The position numbers were made by a program, and so were the translations under genes. A stretch of 64,000 bases of DNA from assembly GCF_002930645.1 (NCBI RefSeq), contig NZ_PSNW01000015.1:1-64000 (forward strand), read 5' to 3'. This document shows, in pieces, positions 42,040 through 50,536 of this stretch (position 1 is its first letter; each line of letters opens with the position of its first letter). The notes under the pieces were generated by a model, which was not told the origin of the DNA, searched no databases, and was given only the letters and a program-made list of their open reading frames with translations. The stretch comes from Solimonas fluminis. GTDB lineage: Bacteria; Pseudomonadota; Gammaproteobacteria; Nevskiales; Nevskiaceae.

Positions 42040-43284
42040 TCAGTAGGCGACGGGGTCCAGGCGCAGCAGCAGGTTGGGCGAACCCGTGCCCGGGCTGCCG
42101 ACCTTGCCGCTGCTGGCGGCGGCCTTCAGGGCCGCATCCACCGCCGCGGGGCTGGCACCGATGTTGGCGGCGAGATAGCGCGCCGCCGCGCCCGCCACGT
42201 GCGGGCTGGCCATCGAGGTGCCGCTGAGGGTGCTGGAGCCGGTGCTGCTGTTGTAGGCCGCCGACACGATGCTGGAGCCCGGCGCGAACAGGTCCAGGCA
42301 GGCGCCGAAGTTCGAGTAGGAGGCCCTCGCGTCGGTGTTGGTGGTGGCGCCGACCGTGATGGCGCGCGGCACGCGGCTGGGCGAGCCGTTGCAGGCGTTG
42401 GCCGTCTCGTTGCCCGCCGCGACCACCACCGTCACGCCGGCATCGATCAGGTTGTTGACCGCCGTGTCGAGCAGGTCGGAAGCGCCGCCGCCCAGCGACA
42501 GGTTGGCCACCGCCGGCAGCTGCCGGTTGGCGGCGACCCAGTCCACGCCCGCGATGATGGTGGAGGTGGCGGTGCTGCGGCCGCAGCCGAATACGCGCAC
42601 CGGGTGCAGGGTCGCGCGCTTGGCCACGCCGAAGCTGCTGCCCACCGCCGTGCCCGAGACGTGCGTGCCGTGGCCGTTGCAGTCGGTGGTGTTGGCCGGG
42701 TCGGTGGGCGGGCAGCCCAGGCCCAGCAGCGTGCACAGCAAGCCCTCGCTGCCGTTGGCGGCGAAGTTTCGCCCGGTGCTGACGCGGGTACCGAAGTCGG
42801 TGTGCGCGGCATTGAGGCCGGTGTCGATCACGTAGACATGCACGTTCTGGCCGGCGGTCGCGGGGTAGCTGTACTGCCCGTCCAGCGGCAGGTCGACCTG
42901 GTCGATGCGGTCCAGGCCGTAGGACGGCGGGTTCACCTGGGTCTCGCTGAGGAACAGCGTGCGATCCTGCTCGATGCGCAGCACGCGCGGGTTGCGCGCC
43001 AGGGCCTCGGCCGCGACGGCCGGCAGGCGCACGCTGAAGCCCTTGAGCGCGTGGGTATAGACCTGCCGCAGCTCGCCGCCGCCGACACTGCCCACCAGGC
43101 CCTGGGCGACCTGCCGCAGCGGCCCGCTGCGGGCCGCGTCCGGCGCCAGTTCGACGATGTACTGGTCGGGGATCAGTTGGCTGACCAGGCCGCGGATCGG
43201 TTGGGGGGCCGTGGCCTGCTGTGCCTGTGCGATGCCGGCCATGCCCAGCATGGCGAGCATGCCGAGGATCGTTTTGCCTTTCAT
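42040..43284 (-). CDS. Secreted subtilisin-like serine protease (proteinase K/aqualysin type)
   Basis: The 414-residue preproprotein has a signal peptide (about 1-22), an I9-type inhibitor propeptide (DQYIVELAPDAARSG to RVLRIEQDRT) and an S8 catalytic domain with Asp in YVIDTGLNAAHTDF, His in CNGHGTHVSGTA, the oxyanion Asn in VVAAGNETAN and Ser in SGTSMASPHVAGA. The cysteines (CTLLGLGCP, FGCGRS, NACNG) fit the disulfides of secreted proteinase K-like enzymes. It probably degrades extracellular protein. Confidence 0.94.
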   Translation of the reverse strand: MKGKTILGMLAMLGMAGIAQAQQATAPQPIRGLVSQLIPDQYIVELAPDAARSGPLRQVAQGLVGSVGGGELRQVYTHALKGFSVRLPAVAAEALARNPRVLRIEQDRTLFLSETQVNPPSYGLDRIDQVDLPLDGQYSYPATAGQNVHVYVIDTGLNAAHTDFGTRVSTGRNFAANGSEGLLCTLLGLGCPPTDPANTTDCNGHGTHVSGTAVGSSFGVAKRATLHPVRVFGCGRSTATSTIIAGVDWVAANRQLPAVANLSLGGGASDLLDTAVNNLIDAGVTVVVAAGNETANACNGSPSRVPRAITVGATTNTDARASYSNFGACLDLFAPGSSIVSAAYNSSTGSSTLSGTSMASPHVAGAAARYLAANIGASPAAVDAALKAAASSGKVGSPGTGSPNLLLRLDPVAY

Positions 43285-43427
43285 TTTCAGACTCTCCTTG
43301 TCTACCGCTGAGCGGGCTCCCCAGCCCTGGACCCCGGCGCGAGCATACGCCCCGCCCCAGGCCGGAGCCGTGCGAAAAACCCCTACAGGCCTGTCCGCCT
43401 AAGGCGGGAAGCGCCGCGGGCGGGCAC

Positions 43428-43460
43428 AAAAAAGGCGGCGCCCCGGAGGGCGCCGCCTTT
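43428..43460. terminator. Intrinsic terminator of the small outer-membrane protein gene
   Basis: AAAAAA then GGCGGCGCCC, loop CGGA and GGGCGCCGCC followed by TTT; the A-run gives the T-run on the minus strand, 17 bases after the stop of the beta-barrel gene. Confidence 0.8.
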
Positions 43461-43476
43461 GGCCACCAAACCGGAC

Positions 43477-44037
43477 TCAGCGGCCGGTGAGGCGCGGACC
43501 GAAGTTGTAGCGCAGGCCCGCTTCCAGGCGGTCGTCGTCGCCCGCGCCCTGCACCGCCGCCACCAGGTCGAGCTGCGGCGTCAGGCCGTAGAGGCCGGAG
43601 ACGCGCAGCGAGGTGTCATCGTCATCGCCGAAATCCACGTAGCGGATCTCGGGCGCCAGCTCCAGGCGGCCGTCGGCGTTCTGCCAGCGCAGGCCCGTGC
43701 GCAGGCCGAAACCGTTGTCGTCGGCCGGGCCGAACTCGATGTGCTCGTAGGTGGCGCCCGCGGTGAAGTCCAGGATGTTGTTCAGCGGCGTGTGGAACAG
43801 CGCACCGGCGCTGATCTGCTCCAGGTCGCCGGTATCGGCGTATTCGCCGATCAGCGCGACGTTCCGGTGGATGTCGCCCGATCCGGCGATGCGGAAGCCG
43901 GATTCGTCGTCGGGGCCGTAGTCGCGGTTCAGGAAGCCGCCTTCCAGGTAGGTGTAGTTGTGGGCGGCGGCCAGGCCGGGCATCGCGGCCAGGGCGCCGG
44001 CGGCGATCAGCAGACGCGTTCGAGTGAGGGTTTTCAT
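43477..44037 (-). CDS. Small outer-membrane beta-barrel protein
   Basis: The 186-residue protein has a signal peptide (MKTLTRTRLLIAAGALAAMPGLAAA) and about eight amphipathic strands, beginning NYTYLEGGFLNRDY and ending LEAGLRYNFGPRLTGR. The strand pattern fits an eight-stranded OmpW/OmpX-like barrel, but the ending lacks the usual terminal aromatic. Function unknown. AGGAG eight bases before the ATG at 44037 sets the start. Confidence 0.8.
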   Translation of the reverse strand: MKTLTRTRLLIAAGALAAMPGLAAAHNYTYLEGGFLNRDYGPDDESGFRIAGSGDIHRNVALIGEYADTGDLEQISAGALFHTPLNNILDFTAGATYEHIEFGPADDNGFGLRTGLRWQNADGRLELAPEIRYVDFGDDDDTSLRVSGLYGLTPQLDLVAAVQGAGDDDRLEAGLRYNFGPRLTGR

Positions 44038-44252
44038 GTCGGTGACTCCTGTCATGGGGGTGACGTCCGGCCTCTTCAGGGCCGCCGTTCCGCGGTCATG
44101 CGGTGCCAGCAGGATGGTCATGCCCGACTGAACCCCCCATGAACGTGACTCGGAACAAAGACTTGCCCACAATGCGCAGCCCGCCGGCAGCCGTCATCGC
44201 AATGGCACGCTCCGTGCGGACAATCTGCCGAGTCCCTCACCGCTCCAACCGC

Positions 44253-44720
44253 ATGTCCCGCAAGATCGTCACGCGTCGCTCCCCCATCCATGGCAACGGC
44301 GTCTTCGCCGCCCGCAAGCTCGCCGCCGGCGACGAACTCATCGAGTACCGCGGCCGCCTGCTCACGCATGCACAGGCCGACCGCCTCTACGAAGGCGGCG
44401 TCGATACCGGGCACACCTTCCTGTTCACGCTCAACGAGCGCTACATCATCGATGCCAATGTCGAGGGCAACGAAGCGCGCTGGCTCAACCACAGCTGCGC
44501 CCCCAACTGCCAGGCCGTGTGGGCGGAAAGCACCGACGGCAATCCGAAGAAGGACCGCATCCTGATCGAGACGCTGCGCGAGATCGCGGCGGGCGAGGAG
44601 CTGACCTACGACTACGGCATCAGCCTGCCGGTGCGCCAGACCGCGAAGATGAAGGCCCTCTGGGCCTGCCGCTGCGGCGCGCCCGAGTGCAGCGGCACCA
44701 TGCTCAAGCCCAAGCGCTGA
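44253..44720 (+). CDS. SET-domain lysine methyltransferase-like protein
   Basis: The 155-residue protein is a compact SET domain: KIVTRRSPIHGNGVFAARKL, the catalytic RWLNHSCAPNCQA (NHS motif), GEELTYDYG with the catalytic tyrosine, and a complete post-SET zinc motif CRCGAPECSG (C-x-C-x4-C). It should transfer methyl groups from SAM to a lysine on a protein whose identity is unknown. Bacterial SET proteins of this size are usually considered acquired from eukaryotes or ancient. Single-gene unit with a terminator downstream. Confidence 0.9.
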   Translation: MSRKIVTRRSPIHGNGVFAARKLAAGDELIEYRGRLLTHAQADRLYEGGVDTGHTFLFTLNERYIIDANVEGNEARWLNHSCAPNCQAVWAESTDGNPKKDRILIETLREIAAGEELTYDYGISLPVRQTAKMKALWACRCGAPECSGTMLKPKR

Positions 44721-44776
44721 GCGGCATGTTGCAGGGCGCGCGCGGCGCACTCCTGCATTGCGCAGCCCCCCAAAAG

Positions 44777-44806
44777 AAAAACCGCGGCACGAGGCCGCGG
44801 TTTTTT
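44777..44806. terminator. Bidirectional terminator with same stem-loop as the one at 22891
   Basis: AAAAACCGCGGC, loop ACGAG and GCCGCGGTTTTTT separate the convergent SET and esterase genes. Stem and loop sequences are identical to those after the first cold-shock gene. Confidence 0.85.
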
Positions 44807-44825
44807 GTTTCAGCCCGGGGAGGCC

Positions 44826-45929
44826 TCAATCCAGCGAGCGCACCAGGTCATAGCCCTGCAGGGTCGCGTCGAACGAATACGAGACCTTGCCGAAGATGCT
44901 CATCGCGCCGCTGCTGCTGCCGCCGGGGATCAGGTCCGTCAGCGGGTTCGGCGGGATCGGGCGATCCATGCCCGGCCAGTTGTGGCCGCTGTCCTTGACC
45001 GTGACCATCGCCGCGCCGTGGCCGGAACCGCAGTTGTTGCTGTAGTTGATGTCCACCTGCTCGTTCAGCACCACCGTGGTGCCGGCGCCGGGGCAGCCAT
45101 TGATCGTGCGGAAGTGGCCGTAGTTGACCACCGTGTCCTCGTAGGCCGGATCGCTGCTGCCTTCGACCAGGACCACGGCCACCGGCGAGACGGTGGCGGC
45201 CTTGGCCGCTGCCGCGGCGGCGGACAGGCACTCGGTGGACTCGGCCTCGCTGATCTTGCCGGAAGCCACCAGCAGCAGGCCCTTGATGCCGGTGTTGCCG
45301 GCGCAGAAGAAGCGGTTGGCCGCCGCGGCGCCGGAGGAGACGCCCGCCAGGATGACCGGAACGTCGTTGGGCAGGCCCGCGCGGGCCTTGGCGTCGGCGA
45401 TCACCGCGGAGATCACCTCGGGGGCGCCTTCATAGTCCCAGTCGCTCAGCGCGATGGCGAGGATCTTGTACGGCGAGTCCGGGGCCACGACGGTCAGGTC
45501 GCGGGCCTTGGCCAGCTCGGACAGGCGCATGTTGTTGATCATCGTGGCGCCGTTGCCGCTGCGCCAGTGCAGGGCCACGTACAGGCCCTTCTTGCCGCCG
45601 TTGGCCGGACGGACCATGTCGTAGCTGGTACCGCCGGCGCTACCCTTCTCGGCGACCACGCCGCCATCGGCGCCGTCCTTGGTGCACTCGGAGGGATTCA
45701 TCGAATTCACCGGCAGGCGCAGGTCGAGCGAGTCGCACTGGGTGTAGTACTCCGGCTGGCAGGACGTGCTGTCGGCCTGGGCGGCCTCGGCGCTGAACTG
45801 CTCGGAGCAGGACTTTGCGCTGCCGTTGGGGCCGCTGCCACCGCCACCACCACCGCCGCCGCAGGCAGCCAGCAACAGGGCCAGGGAACCGGCCAGGACC
45901 GTACCGGCTCCGCGGAATCGCTCGAACAT
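44826..45929 (-). CDS. Exported lipoprotein esterase (PHB depolymerase/LpqC-like alpha/beta hydrolase)
   Basis: The 367-residue protein has a lipobox LLLAAC followed by a polyglycine run, so the mature protein is probably lipid-anchored. The hydrolase domain has an alpha/beta-hydrolase serine in GVSSGAAAA, Asp in EGSSDPAYED and His in DSGHNWPGMD, like LpqC and PHB depolymerase-type esterases. Ten cysteines, including CSEQ, CQPEYYTQC and NGCPG, suggest disulfides outside the cytoplasm. The ATG at 45929 with GGGAG nine bases upstream is preferred. Confidence 0.88.
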   Translation of the reverse strand: MFERFRGAGTVLAGSLALLLAACGGGGGGGGSGPNGSAKSCSEQFSAEAAQADSTSCQPEYYTQCDSLDLRLPVNSMNPSECTKDGADGGVVAEKGSAGGTSYDMVRPANGGKKGLYVALHWRSGNGATMINNMRLSELAKARDLTVVAPDSPYKILAIALSDWDYEGAPEVISAVIADAKARAGLPNDVPVILAGVSSGAAAANRFFCAGNTGIKGLLLVASGKISEAESTECLSAAAAAAKAATVSPVAVVLVEGSSDPAYEDTVVNYGHFRTINGCPGAGTTVVLNEQVDINYSNNCGSGHGAAMVTVKDSGHNWPGMDRPIPPNPLTDLIPGGSSSGAMSIFGKVSYSFDATLQGYDLVRSLD

Positions 45930-46136
45930 GTGATGCATCTCCCTACAGAAAGACAGGCAAGCCGACGATTGCGGCCTAAGGTTATTCCACGATCAGGGGG
46001 CAGTTTAGCCCACTGGACAGGCTCCGGCCATTGGCAAATGCCCGCAAGCCTCGTCGGTCGGCGCCCGACAGTATGAATTGTCTATGCAGGCCGGAAGGCA
46101 GGTCCGGCACGGCAGAAGGGGGAGCCCCAAAAGAAT

Positions 46137-46160
46137 CAGCCGCGGCGTGGGCCGCGGCTG
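46137..46160 (-). terminator. Intrinsic terminator of the second cold-shock gene
   Basis: CAGCCGCGG and CCGCGGCTG flank a six-base loop; the A-rich stretch to the left gives a T-run on the minus strand, about 28 bases after the csp stop. Confidence 0.75.
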
Positions 46161-46188
46161 AGGGTGAAACGATCCGCGGAATGATCGT

Positions 46189-46401
46189 TCAGAGCGGCTT
46201 GATCGCCGCCGCCTGCAGGCCCTTGGGGCCGCGGCGCACCTCGAATTGGACACGCTGTCCTTCCTTCAGGGTCTTGAAGCCGGTGCCCTGGATTTCGCGG
46301 AAGTGCGCAAACAGATCTTCACCGCCGCCTTCCGGAGTGATGAAGCCAAAACCCTTGGCCTCATTGAACCATTTGACGGTGCCATTGGAGACATTCGACA
46401 T
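46189..46401 (-). CDS. Cold-shock domain protein 2 (CspA family)
   Basis: A 70-residue single cold-shock domain with RNP1 KGFGFITP and RNP2 DLFAHF, differing from the first copy mainly in the C-terminal half ([20 protein letters not shown]). It is an RNA chaperone. Leader and promoter share elements with the first cold-shock gene at 22934-23146, so the two are probably coregulated paralogues. Confidence 0.97.
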   Translation of the reverse strand: MSNVSNGTVKWFNEAKGFGFITPEGGGEDLFAHFREIQGTGFKTLKEGQRVQFEVRRGPKGLQAAAIKPL

Positions 46402-46572
46402 GTAACGTTCCTTCTGAACTATTTCAATGATGAAAGCGGGGTCTTCAACCGCCATCAAGTGTAGCCGGGGGATTGCACAGCACCGTCGTGGAACGATGAG
46501 GTAAGGCCGCGGTGAATACAGGCTTGTAGCGACTGCGTTTTGACTCTACAACAGTCCAAAGCCGCTTGTCGA
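46402..46572 (-). promoter_or_regulatory. Promoter and long 5' leader of cold-shock gene 2
   Basis: On the minus strand TCGACA (46567-46572) and TAGAGT (46543-46548) are 18 bases apart, followed by CGCAGTCGCTACAAGC (46522-46537), which matches the same position of the first csp leader. The block CCCCGGCTAC recurs at 46461-46470. The leader is about 135 bases. Confidence 0.6.
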
Positions 46573-46623
46573 ACCGCGAAAAAGTGCAATAAGTCCCTTG
46601 GAGTCAGCCAGTTGGGACGCGCG

Positions 46624-47529
46624 TCACATCCCCGGGCGGGTCAGGTAGTGGTCCACCAGCAGCAGGGTGAAGATCGCCATCAGGTAGACGATCGAATAGC
46701 CGAAGGTCTTCATCGGCAGGCCTGCCACCGGCGCGTACTTGAGCCGGAAGGCGTAGTACAGGAACAGCCCGTCGAGGACCAGCGTGCCGGCCAGGTACAG
46801 CCAGCCCGACATGCCCACGGCGAAAGGCAGCACCGTCACCGCCGTCAGCAGCACGGTGTAGAGCAGCACCTGGGTACGGGTGAACTCCAGGCCGTGGGTC
46901 ACCGGCAGCATCGGGATGTCGGCGGCGGCGTATTCCTTGTGCCGCTCGATCGCCAGCGCCCAGAAATGCGGCGGCGTCCAGATGAAGATGATCAGGAACA
47001 GGATCAGGGAGTGCGGGTGCACCTCCCCGGTCACCGCCACCCAGCCCAGCACCGGCGGCGCGGCGCCGGCGGCGCCGCCGATCACGATGTTCTGCGGCGT
47101 GGCGCGCTTGAGGTACAGCGTGTAGATGCCGGCGTAGCCGATCAGGGTGAACTGGGTCAGCACCGCCGTCAGCGGGTTGACCAGAAACCACAGCAGCACG
47201 AAGCCGGCGATGCCCAGCACCGTGGCGAAGGCGATGGATTCGGTCATCGTCAGGGTGCCGGTGACCAGGGGGCGGCCGCAGGTACGGGCCATGCGGGCGT
47301 CGATGTTGCGGTCGATGATCTGGTTCACCGCAGCGGCGGAGGCGGCCTGCAGCGCGATGCCGAGGGTGCCCCAGAGGAAGCCGCCCCAGGGTGGCAGGCC
47401 GGGCACGGCCAGGAACATGCCGACGATCGCGGTGAACACGATCAGCATCACCACGCGCGGCTTGGTGAGCTCGTAGTACTCGTTGAGCCGTGCCCGCAGG
47501 CCCAGGGTCTGTTCCATCGTGGCTGCCAT
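46624..47529 (-). CDS. ctaB: Protoheme IX farnesyltransferase (heme O synthase)
   Basis: The 301-residue UbiA-family protein has nine membrane helices and the prenyl-diphosphate-binding motif [12 protein letters not shown] (N-x3-D-x3-D). It attaches a farnesyl group to protoheme to make heme O for the cytochrome oxidase encoded upstream. It is the last gene of the leftward oxidase assembly run and follows ctaA by 12 bases. Either ATG at 47529 or 47517 could be used. Confidence 0.96.
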   Translation of the reverse strand: MAATMEQTLGLRARLNEYYELTKPRVVMLIVFTAIVGMFLAVPGLPPWGGFLWGTLGIALQAASAAAVNQIIDRNIDARMARTCGRPLVTGTLTMTESIAFATVLGIAGFVLLWFLVNPLTAVLTQFTLIGYAGIYTLYLKRATPQNIVIGGAAGAAPPVLGWVAVTGEVHPHSLILFLIIFIWTPPHFWALAIERHKEYAAADIPMLPVTHGLEFTRTQVLLYTVLLTAVTVLPFAVGMSGWLYLAGTLVLDGLFLYYAFRLKYAPVAGLPMKTFGYSIVYLMAIFTLLLVDHYLTRPGM

Positions 47530-47541
47530 GTCGTTAGCCGC

Positions 47542-48624
47542 CTACCGGCTGGCTTTCCAGGCGAAGAAATTGAGGCTGACCAGGGTCAGCAGGAGGATCG
47601 CGGCGCCGGCATTGTGCGCCGTGGCCAGGCCCAGCGGCAGCTGCAGCTTGACGATGGACAGGCCGATGGACAGCTGCAGAGCCAGTGCCGCGATCACGGC
47701 GGCGCCGAAGCCGCGCCAGATCGGGAACTCGCCGCGGCGCCACAGGAACAGGCCGAGCAGCAGCAGCGCCACGGTAACGGCCACGGCGCCGACGCGGTGG
47801 AAGAAGTGGATGGTCACGCGGGCGCGCGCATCGAGGATGCCGTGCTCGTAGTCGATACCCAGGCCATGCCACAGGGTGAAGGCGGTCTTGACGTCCAGCT
47901 CCGGCAGCCACTTGCCGTGGCAGGTCGGCAGGTCCGGGCAGGCCAGGGCCGAGTAGTTGGTGCTGGTCCAGCCGCCCAGGAAGATCTGCAGGCAGACCAG
48001 CAGCAGGGCCGCCAGGGCATAGCGGCGTAGCTTCGCCGGCGGCAGCGGCAGGGGCGACGGACCCTCCTGTGCCGGAGCGCGCTGCAGCTCGATGGCCAGC
48101 TGGCGCTCGGAGCGGTGGCGGGCGGGTTCGGCATCGGCGGCGGCCTTGGCGGGGCGGCCGCTGGCCAGCCACAGCCAGGCCAGCAGCGACAGCGTGGTCA
48201 TGCCGCCGATCAGGTGCCCCGTCACGATCAGGGGCTTGAGCAGTTCGGTGACGGTCCACATGCCGAGCATGCCCTGGAAGATCACCAGGGCCACCAGGGC
48301 CCAGGGCAGCACCCGCGGCACGCCCTGCTCGCGCAGCTTCAGGCTCATGAACGCCAGCGCCAAGATCAGCAGGCCCAGCGTGGAGGCGAAGTAGCGGTGG
48401 ATCATCTCCTTCCAGGCCTTGTGCGCCTCCACCGGGCGCTGCGGGAAGTTCTGCTCGGCGCGCGCGATCTCGTGCGCTTCCTGCGGCACGCCGAGGTGGC
48501 CGTAGCAGCCCGGCCAGTCGGGGCAGCCCAGGCCGGCATCCGAGAGGCGCACGAAGGCCCCGAGCACGACGACACCGAAGCACAGGCAGAGGGCGAGGAA
48601 GTTGATGCGGCGGAACCAGGACAT
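47542..48624 (-). CDS. ctaA: Heme A synthase (CtaA/COX15)
   Basis: The 360-residue membrane protein has eight helices with heme-ligand histidines at the expected positions (EMIHRYFAS, VTGHLIGG, TLWHGLGIDYEH and IHFFHRVGAV). It converts heme O to heme A for aa3-type oxidase. The segment LSDAGLGCPDWPGCYG near the N-terminus and ALACPDLPTCHG later are typical. It is cotranscribed with ctaB downstream. Confidence 0.96.
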   Translation of the reverse strand: MSWFRRINFLALCLCFGVVVLGAFVRLSDAGLGCPDWPGCYGHLGVPQEAHEIARAEQNFPQRPVEAHKAWKEMIHRYFASTLGLLILALAFMSLKLREQGVPRVLPWALVALVIFQGMLGMWTVTELLKPLIVTGHLIGGMTTLSLLAWLWLASGRPAKAAADAEPARHRSERQLAIELQRAPAQEGPSPLPLPPAKLRRYALAALLLVCLQIFLGGWTSTNYSALACPDLPTCHGKWLPELDVKTAFTLWHGLGIDYEHGILDARARVTIHFFHRVGAVAVTVALLLLGLFLWRRGEFPIWRGFGAAVIAALALQLSIGLSIVKLQLPLGLATAHNAGAAILLLTLVSLNFFAWKASR

Positions 48625-48747
48625 GGCGGCAGGCTAGTGACGCGGCCGGAGGGCAGCGAGGGGCAGGGTTCGGGGGGCGGATTTTACAGGATCGGGACGA
48701 TGGGGTCGGTTGGGCATTTCGCCCCAGCGGCGGCAAACCGTCGGGGG

Positions 48748-48860
48748 GCCATCCATGGCGGGACCTGGCCTCCTGATCCGCCCCCTGGGCGGCCGTCCCT
48801 GGCCGCCATGATCCGCAGCAGGCGGTGCCGTCCAGGCCTCGCCAAGGCGCAGCGGATCAC
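48748..48860. repeat. Multi-hairpin dispersed repeat, copy 2
   Basis: The element begins GCCATCCATGGC, contains GGGCGGCCGTCCCTGGCCGC and ends with the outer arms TGATCCGC (48809-48816) and GCGGATCA (48852-48859) around inner arms GGCGGTGCC/GGCCTCGCC. Order and spacing match copy 1 at 22681-22795. Its last bases overlap the stop codon of the Sco-like gene at 48857-48859. Confidence 0.75.
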
Positions 48861-49459
48861 CCGATCTGGCTGAGCCGCAGCAGCTTCTTGATGTCCTTCA
48901 GGATGCCCGGCGACTGCGCATCGCCCGGATAGACCATCAGCCAGTTGCCCAGCGGGTCGATCAGGTAGAGGGCCTGCGGGTCACGCGCTTCCAGGAAGCG
49001 GCCCAGGTCCTCGCCCCGGCCGCTGGCGGCCAGGAACACCAGGTCCGGGTGCTCCTTCTTCAGTGCCTCCTCCCCCGCCTTCAGGCCGGCGAGGTCGGGG
49101 GCGAGATACACGCGCTGCACGCGCTGGCGCTTCTCGTTGAGCAGGGTGCGGATCTGGCGGATCTGGTAGAGCTTCTGCAGGCAGGCGGTCTCGCAGCCGG
49201 CACCGGCCAGGTAGACGAAGCTCCACTTGCCGCGCAGGGCCTCACGGTCCTTCGGCTGGCCTGCCGCGTCCAGCAGCTGCAGTTCCGGCAGCGGCCGCGC
49301 CGGCGTCACCAGCTGGCCGTAGTTGGTCTTGTGGGTCGGCTGCCATCCCGGGGCGAAGAAGTAGAAGACGATGGCCAGCAGCAGCGGCGCGAAGAACAGC
49401 GTGGCCAGCAGCAGGAACTGGCCGCGGCCGCGGCCGACGGGGTGCTCGGTGGGATTCAT
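48857..49459 (-). CDS. Sco-like thioredoxin-fold membrane protein, cytochrome oxidase assembly
   Basis: The 200-residue protein has one N-terminal membrane anchor (LLLATLFFAPLLLAIVFYF) and a thioredoxin-like domain with CETAC, the C-x3-C site of Sco proteins. The histidine that completes the copper site in Sco1/SenC (usually in a VDHS sequence) is replaced: the corresponding strand reads ALYLIDPLGN. It may thus act as a thiol reductase rather than a copper carrier. Its start overlaps the surf1 stop (ATGA), placing it within the oxidase assembly operon. Confidence 0.85.
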   Translation of the reverse strand: MNPTEHPVGRGRGQFLLLATLFFAPLLLAIVFYFFAPGWQPTHKTNYGQLVTPARPLPELQLLDAAGQPKDREALRGKWSFVYLAGAGCETACLQKLYQIRQIRTLLNEKRQRVQRVYLAPDLAGLKAGEEALKKEHPDLVFLAASGRGEDLGRFLEARDPQALYLIDPLGNWLMVYPGDAQSPGILKDIKKLLRLSQIG

Positions 49460-50169
49460 GGTCGACGCTTGAGATTGAGCCTGATGAAGAGGACCAGCAG
49501 GGTCGCGGTGAAGGCGAACCACTGCAGGGCATAACCGTAGTGCTTTTGCGGCGGCACTTCGACGCCGATATTCCATTCGCGTTCATAGCCGCCGGGCACC
49601 TCGGGCGCCAGCAGCAGCAGGCCGGGCGCCACGCGCTCGCCCGGGTACAGGCAGACCAGGTCCTCGGCGGTGGGGTACTGCACCACGCGCGGGAAAGGCC
49701 GCCCGGCGCAATTATCGCTCGCCATGCGCAGGCCCGGCCGCGGCAGCGGCCGCCAGAAACCCTCGACGGCCTGCTTGCCGGCCGGGACGTCCAGCACCGG
49801 CAGCCGGCTGCGGTCCGGATGGGCCGGCAGCCAGCCGCGGTCCACCATCACCAGGTCCCCGTCCGCCAGGCGCAGCGGCGTCCAGGCGTGGTAGCCGGCG
49901 CGGCGCCTGGAACCCTGGTTGTCCAGCAGCAGCTGGCGCGGGCCCAGGTACTCGCCAGCCAGGGAGCGCCGCAGCATCGCCTCGGCCCGCGGAGGCTCGG
50001 CCGGGTCGAAGGGCGTCGCCGCCCCGCTGGCCGCCTCGGCGTAGGCCTGCATCAGCGCTTCCTTGGCCTGGCCGCGGTGGTACTGCCAGAGGCCCAGGTT
50101 GATCATCAGGGCACAGAGGGCGGCCGTGGCCAGCCAGGCCCACCAGGGCGGTCGGAAGCTGTACTTCAT
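49456..50169 (-). CDS. surf1: SURF1 family cytochrome oxidase assembly protein
   Basis: The 237-residue protein has the SURF1 topology: one helix near each end and a periplasmic domain. Landmarks are LGLWQYHRGQAKEALM after helix 1, LLLDNQGSRRRAGYHAWTPL, MVDRGWLP, and YALQWFAFTATLLVLFIRL at the C-terminus. SURF1 delivers or stabilises heme A during maturation of subunit I. The start lacks a clear RBS. Confidence 0.93.
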   Translation of the reverse strand: MKYSFRPPWWAWLATAALCALMINLGLWQYHRGQAKEALMQAYAEAASGAATPFDPAEPPRAEAMLRRSLAGEYLGPRQLLLDNQGSRRRAGYHAWTPLRLADGDLVMVDRGWLPAHPDRSRLPVLDVPAGKQAVEGFWRPLPRPGLRMASDNCAGRPFPRVVQYPTAEDLVCLYPGERVAPGLLLLAPEVPGGYEREWNIGVEVPPQKHYGYALQWFAFTATLLVLFIRLNLKRRP

Positions 50170-50274
50170 GGGAGCGGGTGGCGGGCGATCACGGTGGCGG
50201 ACCGGTAAGATGACCGGCCCGCGGCCACAGGCGTTCCCTGCGTCGCCGCTTTCCCGCCTCCGGATGTGCTGCCC

Positions 50275-50517
50275 ATGATCGTCAAAACCATCGTCATCGT
50301 CCTGCTGCTGGCCATCATCGGCGCCCTGATCGCCGGCGGCACCTTCCTGGTGAAGGACCCCGGCAACCGCCGCCGCATGCTCAACAGCCTGAAACTGCGC
50401 GTGGCCCTGTCGGTCACGCTGATCCTCTTCCTGGTCCTCAGCTACGCCATGGGCTGGCTCAAGCCCCACGGCCTCTACCAGGGCCGCCCCGCCGCCAGCG
50501 CCCAACAGGCTCCCTGA
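50275..50517 (+). CDS. DUF2909 twin-transmembrane protein
   Basis: The 80-residue protein has two membrane helices, VKTIVIVLLLAIIGALIAGG and SVTLILFLVLSYAMGW, separated by a basic loop (KDPGNRRRMLNSLKLRVAL), and a short tail. DUF2909 genes are commonly found beside surf1 and coxC. Here it is transcribed against the surrounding oxidase genes, divergently from surf1 and convergent with coxC across a shared terminator. It may be a small oxidase-associated subunit; no function is established. Confidence 0.85.
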   Translation: MIVKTIVIVLLLAIIGALIAGGTFLVKDPGNRRRMLNSLKLRVALSVTLILFLVLSYAMGWLKPHGLYQGRPAASAQQAP

Positions 50518-50536
50518 GTAATCCAACCCCGATACG

